Part shown: positions 25,729 to 34,338 of the stretch, in pieces
How positions within the stretch are numbered: position 1 is the first letter of the stretch
Layout of the letters: each line of letters opens with the position of its first letter
DNA from: DATJGS01 sp035494735
Lineage (GTDB): Bacteria; Eisenbacteria; RBG-16-71-46
Direction: 5' to 3'
Assembly (NCBI GenBank): GCA_035494735.1
Contig: DATJGS010000014.1
Location: 1-64,000 of the forward strand
DNA: 64,000 bases
Notes under the pieces: generated by a model
What the model was told of the DNA's origin: nothing
The model's database searches: none
The model's input: only the letters and a program-made list of their open reading frames with translations
Position numbers and translations under genes: made by a program

Positions 25729-27239
25729 AGCCGATCCGCCGCGTGCTGATCGCGAACCGCGGCGAGATCGCGGTGCGCATCGCGCGCACGCTGCGCGAGC
25801 GCGACGTGACGTCGATCGCCGTGTTCAGCGAGCCGGACCGCGCGTCGCTGCACGTCCTGCTGGCCGACGAGGCGTACCCGATCGGTCCCGGGCCGTCGCG
25901 CGACAGTTACCTGAACCTGGAGCGCGTCCTCGAGACCGCGAAGCGCGTGCGCGCCGACGCCGTGCACCCGGGCTACGGGTTCTTCGCGGAGAATCCCGTG
26001 TTCGCGAAGGCGTGCGCCGAAGCCGGGCTCGCGTTCATCGGACCGAAGCCGGAGACCATCGCCGCGCTCGGCGACAAGCTCGCGGCGCGCGCCGCGGCGG
26101 AGCGCGCCGGCGTGCCGATCATCCCGGGCTCGCCGGGTCCGGTGGCCACGCTCGGCGAGGCGCGCGACGTCGCGAAGCGCATTGGCTTCCCGCTCATGCT
26201 CAAGGCCGCGGCCGGCGGCGGCGGCAAGGGCATGCGCGTCGTGCGCTCCGACGCGGAGCTGAGCGCGGCGTGGGACGTGACGCGCGGCGAGGCCGGTGCC
26301 GCGTTCGGCGACGACCGTGTGTTCGTGGAACGCGCGATCGAACGGCCACGTCACGTCGAGGCGCAGATCCTCGCCGATTCCAGCGGCCGAGTCGCATTCC
26401 TCGGCGAGCGCGAGTGCTCCGTGCAGCGCCGTCACCAGAAGCTGCTCGAAGAGACGCCGAGCCCGGCGTTCGACGCGAAGACGCGAGCCGCGTTCGGCGA
26501 CGCCGCGTGCCGGATCGCCAAGGCCGTGGGCTATCTCAGCGCGGGCACGGTCGAGTTCATTCTGGACGAAGAAGGCCGCTTCTATTTCCTCGAGGTCAAC
26601 ACGCGGCTCCAGGTCGAGCATCCGGTGACCGAGATGGTGACCGGTCTCGATCTCGTCGCCGAGCAGCTGGCCATCGCCGAGGGCGCGCCGCTGTCGTTCG
26701 GCGACACGCCGCCCGTGCCGCGCGGCGCGAGCATGGAGGCGCGCATCATCGCCGAGGATCCCGCGGCGAACTTCATGCCATCGGTCGGGCGCGTCGAGCG
26801 CGTGCGCTTCCCGCAAGGCCCGGGCGTGCGCAACGACGCCGGCATCTACCGCGGCTACCAGGTGCCGGTATTCTACGACTCGCTGCTGTCCAAGCTCGTG
26901 GTGTGGGGCGAGGATCGCGAGCACGCGCGGCGCCGCATGCTGCGGGCGCTCGGCGAGTTCGTGCTCGAGGGCCTGCACCACAACGTGGCGTTCCATCGCT
27001 GGCTCGTCGCGCACGAGGCGTTCGCCGCGGGGAACCTGTCGACGCGCTTTCTCGACGAGCACTTCAAGCCCGAGATGCTCGCGCCGGACGCCACCGCCGG
27101 CGAGATCGCGCTGCTGGCCGCGGCGCTGCACGCGCGCGAACAGAGCCTCGAGGTCTCCCTGCCCGGCGGCAACGGCGTCGAACGCTCGCCGTGGCGCTGG
27201 TCGGACCGGCGCCGCGCCGGCGGAAGGACGCGCGCGTGA
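25725..27239 (+). CDS. accC: Biotin carboxylase subunit of an acyl-CoA carboxylase
   Basis: The 504-residue protein is a biotin carboxylase: it carboxylates carrier-bound biotin with ATP and bicarbonate. It has the N-terminal VLIANRGEIAVRIAR, the Gly-rich ATP loop AAAGGGGKGMRVV, and the catalytic EVNTRLQVEHPVTE. With the separate carrier encoded next and mutase and epimerase after that, it most likely belongs to propionyl-CoA carboxylase rather than to fatty-acid synthesis; the carboxyltransferase gene is not in the window. The GTG at 25725 overlaps the acpS stop (GTGA). Confidence 0.93.
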   Translation: MKPIRRVLIANRGEIAVRIARTLRERDVTSIAVFSEPDRASLHVLLADEAYPIGPGPSRDSYLNLERVLETAKRVRADAVHPGYGFFAENPVFAKACAEAGLAFIGPKPETIAALGDKLAARAAAERAGVPIIPGSPGPVATLGEARDVAKRIGFPLMLKAAAGGGGKGMRVVRSDAELSAAWDVTRGEAGAAFGDDRVFVERAIERPRHVEAQILADSSGRVAFLGERECSVQRRHQKLLEETPSPAFDAKTRAAFGDAACRIAKAVGYLSAGTVEFILDEEGRFYFLEVNTRLQVEHPVTEMVTGLDLVAEQLAIAEGAPLSFGDTPPVPRGASMEARIIAEDPAANFMPSVGRVERVRFPQGPGVRNDAGIYRGYQVPVFYDSLLSKLVVWGEDREHARRRMLRALGEFVLEGLHHNVAFHRWLVAHEAFAAGNLSTRFLDEHFKPEMLAPDATAGEIALLAAALHAREQSLEVSLPGGNGVERSPWRWSDRRRAGGRTRA

Positions 27240-27754
27240 AGTTCTGGGTCACGCTGGCCGGCCACGACCGCGAGGTCACGCTGCGCACCGAGGACGAGAC
27301 GCTCGTGCTGGAAGTCGACGGCCGCCGCCTGGTCGCCGACTTCCATCGACTGCCCGACGGCGAAGTCTACTCGCTGCTCGTCGACGGCCGGTCGCATGAA
27401 GTGCGCGTCGCGACCGGCGCGGACGGACTGGAGGTGACGCTCGACGGCGCGACGACCGTGCCTGTCGAAGTGCGGCATCCGCTCGAGAAGATGCTGCGCG
27501 CGGCGCAGGGCGGCGCCCGGGGTCTCGGCGGCGAGACGATCCTCGCGCCCATGCCCGGCCTGCTCGTCGCGTACAAGGTGGCGGCCGGCGACGTCGTCAC
27601 GCCGGGCCAGGCGGTGGCCGTGATCGAAGCCATGAAGATGCAGAACGAGTTGACGGCGCGCCACGGCGGCGTGGCCGGCGAGCCGCTCGTCGCCGAGCGA
27701 TCGTCGGTGAGCGCGGGACAGCCGCTCCTGCGCCTGAAGGCGGCGCCCGCGTGA
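27236..27754 (+). CDS. Biotin carboxyl carrier protein
   Basis: The 172-residue protein ends in a biotinyl domain with the biotinylation site EAMKMQNEL (Lys near 132) and the loop PMPGLL before it. The first ~85 residues form a small beta-rich domain that corresponds to the region between carboxylase and carrier in propionyl-CoA carboxylase alpha chains. Together with the upstream gene it is a split alpha chain. GTG at 27236 overlaps the previous stop by four bases. Confidence 0.88.
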   Translation: MKFWVTLAGHDREVTLRTEDETLVLEVDGRRLVADFHRLPDGEVYSLLVDGRSHEVRVATGADGLEVTLDGATTVPVEVRHPLEKMLRAAQGGARGLGGETILAPMPGLLVAYKVAAGDVVTPGQAVAVIEAMKMQNELTARHGGVAGEPLVAERSSVSAGQPLLRLKAAPA

Positions 27755-29502
27755 GCGCGCGCCCGCGCCGCAAGGCGCCACGCCGCGCGCCGCGCAAGGC
27801 GGCGAAAGCCGCGACGCCGCGGCCCGCCGCGCGCCGCGCCGCGTCGACTCGCGGCGCCGCCCGCCCGGACGCAGCGCCGCGTGCCTCGGGGCGGCGATCC
27901 GCCGGCCCGCCGCGTTCGGACGCAGCGCCGCGCGAGACGACGTCGGGTATCCGCATCGCGCCCGTGTACACGGCCGCCGACGCGCCGCGCGATCTCGCAC
28001 GGCGCACGCCGCCGCCCGGCGAGCCGCCGTTCACGCGCGGCATCCACGCCGAGATGTATCGGTCGCGTCTGTGGACGATGCGCCAGTACGCCGGCTTCGG
28101 CAGCGCGCTGCAGACGAACGCGCGCTTCCGCGACCTGCTCGCCGCCGGCCAGACGGGCCTGTCGGTGGCGTTCGACCTGCCGACGCAGATGGGCTACGAC
28201 AGCGACGCCGTCCGCGCGCGCGGCGAAGTGGGCCGCGTCGGCGTCGCGATCTCGTGCCTCGCCGACATGGAAGCGTTGCTCGACGGCCTGCCGCTCGAGC
28301 GCGTGACGACGTCGATGACGATCAACGCGACCGCGCCGCTGCTGCTGGCGTTCTACGTGGCCGTCGCCGACGCGCGCGGGGTGCCGCGCGCGGCGCTCGG
28401 CGGCACGGTGCAGAACGACGTGCTCAAGGAGTACATCGCGCGCGGGACGTACATCTATCCGCCGGCCGCGTCGCTGCGCCTCGTCACCGACGTCTTCGAC
28501 TTCACGGCGCGCGAGGTGCCGCAGTGGAACAGCATCTCGGTGAGCGGTTACCACATGCGCGAAGCGGGCTCGACCGCGGCGCAGGAGCTCGCGTTCACGC
28601 TCGGCAACGGACTCGCCTATCTCGCGGCGGCCGAGGCACGCGGCCTCGACCTCACGCGCATCGCGCGCCGGCTGTCGTTCTTCTTCAACGCGCACAACCA
28701 TCTGTTCGAGGAGGTCGCGAAGTTCCGCGCCGCGCGCCGCCTGTGGGCGCTGCTCCTGGGCGAACGCTTCGCGATCACCGACCCCGAGGCGCTCAAGCTG
28801 CGCTTCCACACCCAGACCGCCGGCTCGATGCTGACCGCGCAACAGCCGCTCAACAACGTCGTGCGCACGACGCTGCAGGGCCTGGCAGCGATCCTCGGCG
28901 GCACGCAGTCGCTGCACACGAATTCCCACGACGAGGCGCTGGGCCTGCCGTCGCGCGACGCGGCCGTGCTCGCGCTGCGCGCACAGCAGATCCTGGCCCA
29001 CGAGAGCGGCGTGCCGGACACCGCCGATCCGCTGGCCGGCAGCTACTACGTCGAGTCGCTGACCGCCGAGCTGGAGGCGCGCGCGCGCGAATGGATGCGC
29101 CGCGTCGAGGCGGCAGGCGGCATGCTGCGCGCCATCGAGACCGGCTGGGTCGCCGAGCGCATCCACGAGGCCGCGTATCGCTGGCAGCGAGAAGTCGAGT
29201 CCGGCGAGCGCGTCGTCGTCGGGGTCAATCGGTTCGCGGACGAAGCGCCCAGCGCCGCGCCGCCGTTCACGCCCGACCCGAAGGTCGAGCACGCGCGCGC
29301 CGAGTTCCTGGCGGCGTGGCGCGCGGAGCGCGAAGCCGCGCCATGCGCAGCCGCGCTGGCCGCGCTCGAACGCGCGGCACGCGGCAGCGCGTCGCTCATG
29401 CCGCCGATCCTCGAAGCGCTGCGCCGCCGCGCCACGCTCGGCGAGGTGTGCGACACGCTGCGGCGCGTCTTCGGCGAACACCGCCCGGGGGCCGTCGCAT
29501 GA
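27751..29502 (+). CDS. mcmA: Methylmalonyl-CoA mutase, catalytic (barrel) chain without B12 domain
   Basis: The 583-residue protein is the substrate-binding TIM barrel of an acyl-CoA mutase. Visible segments: RQYAGFG (111-117), FDLPTQMGYDSD (141-152), GTVQNDVLKEY (218-228) and SVSGYHMREAG (263-273, His268 corresponding to the active-site His). The C-terminal cobalamin domain (DxHxxG) is missing, so a separate small subunit is needed and is not in the window. The first ~65 residues are a basic Ala/Arg/Pro-rich extension. It could be methylmalonyl- or another acyl-CoA mutase; the epimerase next door favours methylmalonyl-CoA. GTG overlaps the carrier stop. Confidence 0.9.
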   Translation: MSARPRRKAPRRAPRKAAKAATPRPAARRAASTRGAARPDAAPRASGRRSAGPPRSDAAPRETTSGIRIAPVYTAADAPRDLARRTPPPGEPPFTRGIHAEMYRSRLWTMRQYAGFGSALQTNARFRDLLAAGQTGLSVAFDLPTQMGYDSDAVRARGEVGRVGVAISCLADMEALLDGLPLERVTTSMTINATAPLLLAFYVAVADARGVPRAALGGTVQNDVLKEYIARGTYIYPPAASLRLVTDVFDFTAREVPQWNSISVSGYHMREAGSTAAQELAFTLGNGLAYLAAAEARGLDLTRIARRLSFFFNAHNHLFEEVAKFRAARRLWALLLGERFAITDPEALKLRFHTQTAGSMLTAQQPLNNVVRTTLQGLAAILGGTQSLHTNSHDEALGLPSRDAAVLALRAQQILAHESGVPDTADPLAGSYYVESLTAELEARAREWMRRVEAAGGMLRAIETGWVAERIHEAAYRWQREVESGERVVVGVNRFADEAPSAAPPFTPDPKVEHARAEFLAAWRAEREAAPCAAALAALERAARGSASLMPPILEALRRRATLGEVCDTLRRVFGEHRPGAVA

Positions 29503-29957
29503 ACGAGGGCCGCATGCCGGTGACCGCCCTGTCGCACGTCGCGCTCGCGGTGCGCGAGGCGGATCCCGTCGTCGCGACGCTGGTGAACGCGCTCGGCGCG
29601 GAACACGCCGGCGAGGAATGGATCGACGGCGGCGAATTGCGCGTCGTGTTCGTGCGTCTCGGGCCGGTCACGCTCGAGCTGCTCGAGCCGCGCTCCGAGT
29701 CGCACACCGTGGCGCGTTTCCTCGCCGCCCGCGGTCCCGGGCTGCACCACGTGAGCCTCGAGGTGGCCGACCTGCCGGCCGCGCTCGAACGCTGCCGCGC
29801 CGCCGGAGTCCGGCTCGTCGACGAGGCGCCGCGCCCCGGCGCTCACGGCTCGCGCGTCGCGTTCCTGCACCCCAAGAGTCTGGGCGGCTTGCTGCTCGAA
29901 CTGTGCCAGGCCGGGCCGGGCGGGTCACCGTCGGCGTCGAGCGGCGACGAATCCTAG
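29499..29957 (+). CDS. mce: Methylmalonyl-CoA epimerase
   Basis: The 152-residue protein is a glyoxalase/VOC-fold epimerase converting (S)- to (R)-methylmalonyl-CoA, the step between propionyl-CoA carboxylase and mutase. It has paired beta-alpha-beta units starting LSHVALAV and GLHHVSLEV, which supply metal-binding His residues, and a Glu in LLELLEP. The ATG at 29499 overlaps the mutase stop (ATGA). It ends the operon. Confidence 0.92.
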   Translation: MNEGRMPVTALSHVALAVREADPVVATLVNALGAEHAGEEWIDGGELRVVFVRLGPVTLELLEPRSESHTVARFLAARGPGLHHVSLEVADLPAALERCRAAGVRLVDEAPRPGAHGSRVAFLHPKSLGGLLLELCQAGPGGSPSASSGDES

Positions 29958-29976
29958 GACGGCGACCACAACGGGC

Positions 29977-30004
29977 TTGATCGCCGTGAGCGCCGCACTA
30001 GACT
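29977..30004 (+). promoter_or_regulatory. Housekeeping-type promoter upstream of the 30098 gene
   Basis: TTGATC (29977-29982) and TAGACT (29999-30004) are separated by 16 bases, 20 bases after the epimerase stop. The -10 box is identical to the one upstream of acpS. The gene start is 93 bases downstream. Confidence 0.6.
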
Positions 30005-30097
30005 TGGGGCACGTTTCCGGGCGTCGGCGCCTCCCTCGCATCGTCGGTCGCGGCCCTTCGCCCTCGCCGCGCCGAACGCACCGATGAGAGGCACGTC

Positions 30098-30808
30098 ATG
30101 AACGCTCGCCGCGTCGTTCTCGCCTGCGCCGTTTCGTTCGCCATGATGGCGGCCACCGTCGCTCTCGCCCACGCCGGCTCGTACGACACGAGCGCGATCC
30201 CGAATCCGGACGGCACGATCTCGGTGCAGTGGGCCTACGCCGAACTCGCCGGCTATCCGTCCGGCCACCCTGAGTGGGTGGGTTACGACGTGCTCCGGCG
30301 CACGACCGGTGACTGCGCCTCGACGTTCCAGCGCGTCAACGACACGATCTTCCCGCGCATCATGGGGCAGGATCAGTCGTACACGTTCCTCGACACGCCG
30401 CCCGGCGGGGGAATCGAATACGAGTACGACGTGATCCAGGTCGACGTCGATCGCAACCGGCTGTTCCTCGGCTTTCCCGAATGCGACCTGTGCGACGGCC
30501 AGGCGTTCGCCGGCATGCCGGCGTTCGCGGCGCCGATCACACAGGGCACGCTGTCCGACGCGACCTGGACGCTGCGCCTGCAGCCGTGCGTCACGGGATG
30601 CTGGACGCCGTTCTACCTCGACCCCAGCTCGACGCAGCTGTTGCGCCCGTACGCGGACGGCAGCACCGTGCTGCGCTTCTACGGCTCCTCCGCGTGCGAT
30701 CGCTTCGAAGGCTGCTCATTGCACGTCGACCACTTCGAGGTCGTGACGTGCGACGCGGTGCCGACCGTGCGCACGAGCTGGGGCCGGCTGAAGGCGATCT
30801 ACCGCTAG
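30098..30808 (+). CDS. Secreted protein of unknown function
   Basis: The 236-residue protein has a signal peptide (1-27, cut after AHAGS), then a beta-rich body that resembles a fibronectin-type fold around YDVLRR and a later jelly-roll-like part. Eight or more Cys residues (for example CDLCDG and CVTGCW) suggest disulfides in the periplasm or outside. No C-terminal sorting signal is evident. It stands alone between the propionate operon and a convergent kinase gene. Family not recognised. Confidence 0.7.
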   Translation: MNARRVVLACAVSFAMMAATVALAHAGSYDTSAIPNPDGTISVQWAYAELAGYPSGHPEWVGYDVLRRTTGDCASTFQRVNDTIFPRIMGQDQSYTFLDTPPGGGIEYEYDVIQVDVDRNRLFLGFPECDLCDGQAFAGMPAFAAPITQGTLSDATWTLRLQPCVTGCWTPFYLDPSSTQLLRPYADGSTVLRFYGSSACDRFEGCSLHVDHFEVVTCDAVPTVRTSWGRLKAIYR

Positions 30809-30863
30809 ACGCGCGCCGCGCGCCGTTTGCCCGCGGGCCCTGGTCCGCGCGGCCCCTCCCACG

Positions 30864-30877
30864 GCGCCGCGGCGCCG
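30864..30877. terminator. Possible bidirectional terminator palindrome
   Basis: A perfect 14-base palindrome GGCGCCGCGGCGCC lies in the 73-base gap between two convergent stops. It lacks a T-run, so terminator function is a weak inference. Confidence 0.3.
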
Positions 30878-30881
30878 CGCT

Positions 30882-33800
30882 TCACACCGGGTTCGGCTTG
30901 TCGGAGTCCGCGGCGCGGTTCAGGGCGCCGCGAATGACGCGCAGCAGCTGCTCGCGGCGGAACGGCTTCTGCACGTACATCGCGCCGCCCTCGAGCGCGG
31001 CCTCGTCGCGGCCCGTCCACTCGTTGTACCCCGACATGTACACGATGCGCATGGCCGGCCGCTCGCGGCGCAGGATACGCACGACTTCGAGCACGTGCGT
31101 GCCCGGCATCACCACGTCGGTGAGCATGAGCCGGATCGTGCCCTCGTGCGCTCGCGAGCGCGCCAGCGCCTCGTCGGCGTTCGCGCACGCGAGCACGTGG
31201 AATCCCTCGCCCTCGAGCATGTTGCGCGCGAGGTCGCGCACCTGCGGCTCGTCCTCGGCGAGGAGCACGGTTCCGGGCCCGGCGCTCGCGCCCAACTCGG
31301 CCTCGGGCGTGGGGGGCGCGGCATCGTCCTCGTCGCGCGCGCGCGGCAGATCGATTTCGAACGAAGTGCCGACGCCCGGCTCGCTGCGCGCGCGGATCTG
31401 ACCGCCGCTCTGCTGCACGATCCCGTAAACGGTCGAGAGCCCGAGGCCCGTGCCCTTGCCCGGTCCCTTCGTGGTGAAGAACGGCTCGAACACGCGCGAC
31501 AGCGTCTCGGGGTCCATGCCCACGCCCGTGTCGTGCACGGCGAGGCGCACGCGCGGACCCGGCGCGCTGGCGTCCGTCTCGCGGCCTTCCAGGTTGCGCG
31601 TCTCGAGCGTCAGCGTGCCGCCCTCGGGCATCGCGTCGCGCGCGTTGACCGCGAGGTTCACCAGCACCTGCTCGAGCTGCCCGGGGTCGGCGCGCACCGG
31701 CGCCAGATCCGCCTCCAACCGCAGCGCGAGATCGATGTCGTCGCCGAGCAGCCGGCGTAGCATGCCGCCGACCTCGCCCACGACCTGGTTGAGGTCGACG
31801 AGGCGCGGCTGCAGCACCTGCCGGCGGCTGAACGCGAGCAGCTGCCGCGTGAGATTCGACGCGCGCTCGCCGGCGCGATGGATCTCGGCGATCTTGGAGT
31901 GCAGCGACGAGCCGCCCGGCGCGTCGGCCAGCGCGAGCTCGCTGTAGCCGAGGATCGCGGTCAGCAGGTTGTTGAAGTCGTGCGCGATGCCCCCCGCCAG
32001 CCGCCCCACCGCCTCCATCTTCTGCGAATGGCGCAGTTGCTCTTCCAGCAGGAGCCGCTCGGTGACGTCGCGGACGAAGCCTTCGAAATACAGCGTCTCG
32101 CCCATCTCGTCCTTGATGGCGCGCGCGTTCAGCTGCACCTGGATGGGCGTGCCGTCGCGCATCCGCCAGCGCACTTCGAGGTCCGCGACCCGCCCCACCG
32201 GCTCGTAATGCGCGATCAGCGACTCGCGCTCCGCCGGGTCCGCGTACAGCTCGGCGACGTTGCACTCGAGCAGGTCCTCGACGGAGTCGTAGCCGAGGAT
32301 GCGCGCGAGTTCGGGGTTCGCCGTGATCAGCCGCCCTTCGCGCGTCGACTGGTACACACCGACGGGAGCGCTCTCGAAAAGGTGGCGATAGCGCTCCTCG
32401 GAGCTGCGCCGCTGCGCTTCGACGCGCTTCGCTTCGCTGATGTCGCGCAGGAACGCCGACGCGCCGACCAGACGGCCCTCCGTGTCGCGGATGGGCGACA
32501 GGATGATCGTGACCTCGATCGGCGTGCCGTCCCGGTGCAGGCGGACGGCGTCCAGCACTTCGAAGCGCTCGCCGCGCTCGAGCTTCTCGATCGCGCCTTC
32601 GAACTGGCCGGTCTTCTGATGGGGCGGCACCAGGAAGCCGCCCTCGCGGCCGATCACCTCCGCCGCCGGATAGCCGAACATCCGCTCCGCCCCGGCATTC
32701 CAGCTCTGCACGCGATTGTCCAGACCCACCGACACGATCGCGTCGTCCGACGACTCGACGATGGCGGCCAGCCGCGCCCGCGAGTCCTCGGCCGCGCGCC
32801 GCTCGGTGACGTCGTCGAACACCGCGCCCACGCACCCGTCGGGCAACGGAAAGCCGCGCACGTCGTACGTTCGCGGCCCCTGCCCCGGCGCCTCGAACGA
32901 GGCGCCACGCCAATCGCGCGGCTCGCCGCTCTTCACGATGTCGATGAAGAACTCGCCGAGAACACGCGCCTCGGACTCGGGCAGGAACTCGTGGAGGCGG
33001 TGGCCCACGACGTCGACGTCGCCGCGACCGCGCACGCGCGCCATGGCCGGGTTGCGTGCGATGACGCGCACCGCCTCGGCATCCTCGGGATCTTCGACAC
33101 GCACGACGACGATCCCGACCGGCACGTGGCTCACCAGGTCGGCGTACAGCCGGACCGAGGCCTCGGCCTGGCGGCGCGCCGAGAGGTCGGTGCAGAACGC
33201 GTTGAACGTCCAGTGCTCGCCGTGACGCAACGCCGTGACCATCAGATCGAGCGGGAACTCGCGGCCGTCGCGGCGCAGGCCCGTCAATTCGAGCCGGCGA
33301 TTCAGGATCGAGCCGGCGCCGGTCGCGAGGAATCGGCTCAGACCCTCGCGGTGGCGATCGCGCAGCTCCGGCGGAATGACGAGGTCCGCCAGCGGCTGAC
33401 CGATGGCCTCCGAGCGACTCCAGCCGAACATCCCTTCCGCGCTGGGATTCCAGTACGTGATGGCGCCGCTCTCGTCCATGCCGATCACGGCGTCGAGCGC
33501 CGCGTCGAGCACGGCGCGCAGGTGCGACTCGCGGTCGCGCAACTGCATTTCGGCGCGCCGGATCTCGGTGACGTCGCGCACCATCGAGAGCCGCGCGGCG
33601 CGGCCCTCGTACGACAGCGGATAGGCGACGACCTCGGCGTCGAACTCCTCGCCACCGCGCGTGCGATGGCGAAAGACGCGCGGCTCCCACGGGCCGTCCA
33701 CCGGATCCGCGAGCACGCGCAGCAGCTCCGTGACGTGGCGGGCGGGGCGGAGGTCGAGCAGCGTCAGGGCGCGCAGCTCCTCGCGCGACCAGCCGTACTT

Positions 33801-34124
33801 GCTCATCGCGGCCCGGTTCGCGTCGAGGATGGCGAGGGTCGCGACCTCCCACACGAACACCGGCTGCGGAATGTCGTCGAGAACCGAAAGGAAGCTCTCG
33901 CTCAGTTCATCCGCGTGCCGCGCGGCCGGTCGCGGCGTTCCGCTCGCGGCCGTCGCCTGGCGACGGGCGCCGGACGCCGGTGACTTGCGGCCCGCCGCCG
34001 CCGGCTTGCGCCCCGCCGCCGCGCGTGGCGACTTCTCGCGCGCAGGCCGCGGCTTGGGTTTCGGCGGCCGCGAAGTCGCGGCACGCTGCCCGGCGCGCTT
34101 CGGGCGCTTGGCGGGCGTCGTCAT
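30882..34124 (-). CDS. Hybrid histidine kinase with five PAS domains and a C-terminal receiver
   Basis: The protein of about 1080 residues has no transmembrane helix. A basic, disordered N-terminus (to about 65) is followed by five PAS/PAC units (roughly 70-190, 200-320, 325-445, 447-570, 580-695), a HisKA domain with phospho-acceptor His in GGIAHDFNNLL, a HATPase domain with DTGVGM and GKGTGLGLS, and a receiver with Asp in LTDVVMPG and Lys in VQKPF. It is a cytoplasmic sensor, probably of redox or small ligands. I chose the ATG at 34124; a GTG six codons upstream is possible. No output regulator is adjacent. Confidence 0.88.
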   Translation of the reverse strand: MTTPAKRPKRAGQRAATSRPPKPKPRPAREKSPRAAAGRKPAAAGRKSPASGARRQATAASGTPRPAARHADELSESFLSVLDDIPQPVFVWEVATLAILDANRAAMSKYGWSREELRALTLLDLRPARHVTELLRVLADPVDGPWEPRVFRHRTRGGEEFDAEVVAYPLSYEGRAARLSMVRDVTEIRRAEMQLRDRESHLRAVLDAALDAVIGMDESGAITYWNPSAEGMFGWSRSEAIGQPLADLVIPPELRDRHREGLSRFLATGAGSILNRRLELTGLRRDGREFPLDLMVTALRHGEHWTFNAFCTDLSARRQAEASVRLYADLVSHVPVGIVVVRVEDPEDAEAVRVIARNPAMARVRGRGDVDVVGHRLHEFLPESEARVLGEFFIDIVKSGEPRDWRGASFEAPGQGPRTYDVRGFPLPDGCVGAVFDDVTERRAAEDSRARLAAIVESSDDAIVSVGLDNRVQSWNAGAERMFGYPAAEVIGREGGFLVPPHQKTGQFEGAIEKLERGERFEVLDAVRLHRDGTPIEVTIILSPIRDTEGRLVGASAFLRDISEAKRVEAQRRSSEERYRHLFESAPVGVYQSTREGRLITANPELARILGYDSVEDLLECNVAELYADPAERESLIAHYEPVGRVADLEVRWRMRDGTPIQVQLNARAIKDEMGETLYFEGFVRDVTERLLLEEQLRHSQKMEAVGRLAGGIAHDFNNLLTAILGYSELALADAPGGSSLHSKIAEIHRAGERASNLTRQLLAFSRRQVLQPRLVDLNQVVGEVGGMLRRLLGDDIDLALRLEADLAPVRADPGQLEQVLVNLAVNARDAMPEGGTLTLETRNLEGRETDASAPGPRVRLAVHDTGVGMDPETLSRVFEPFFTTKGPGKGTGLGLSTVYGIVQQSGGQIRARSEPGVGTSFEIDLPRARDEDDAAPPTPEAELGASAGPGTVLLAEDEPQVRDLARNMLEGEGFHVLACANADEALARSRAHEGTIRLMLTDVVMPGTHVLEVVRILRRERPAMRIVYMSGYNEWTGRDEAALEGGAMYVQKPFRREQLLRVIRGALNRAADSDKPNPV

Positions 34125-34183
34125 CTCGGTCCGCCCGGGCACAACGCGTCACGGCCGGGGGATGGACCATCGCGGCGCATCGT

Positions 34184-34198
34184 GCCTCCGGAATGCCA
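34184..34198 (-). promoter_or_regulatory. Candidate sigma-54 promoter before the PAS hybrid kinase
   Basis: TGGCATTCCGGAGGC has GG and GC 10 bases apart, 60 bases before the kinase start. Unlike the five sites in the 39-60 kb region, no TTGAA element is seen 100-135 bases upstream, so it could be a chance match. Confidence 0.35.
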
Positions 34199-34338
34199 AC
34201 GGCTAGGGATCGGACGAGGGCGTTCGACGTGCCGGGGGGGAACGCGGAGTGCGGCCACTCGCCCGCGCATGATGCCACGGAACCCGCGAGCGGGAAACCC
34301 AGGAAGCCGTCGCGTCGCGGCATCCGGTATGCCGCGAA

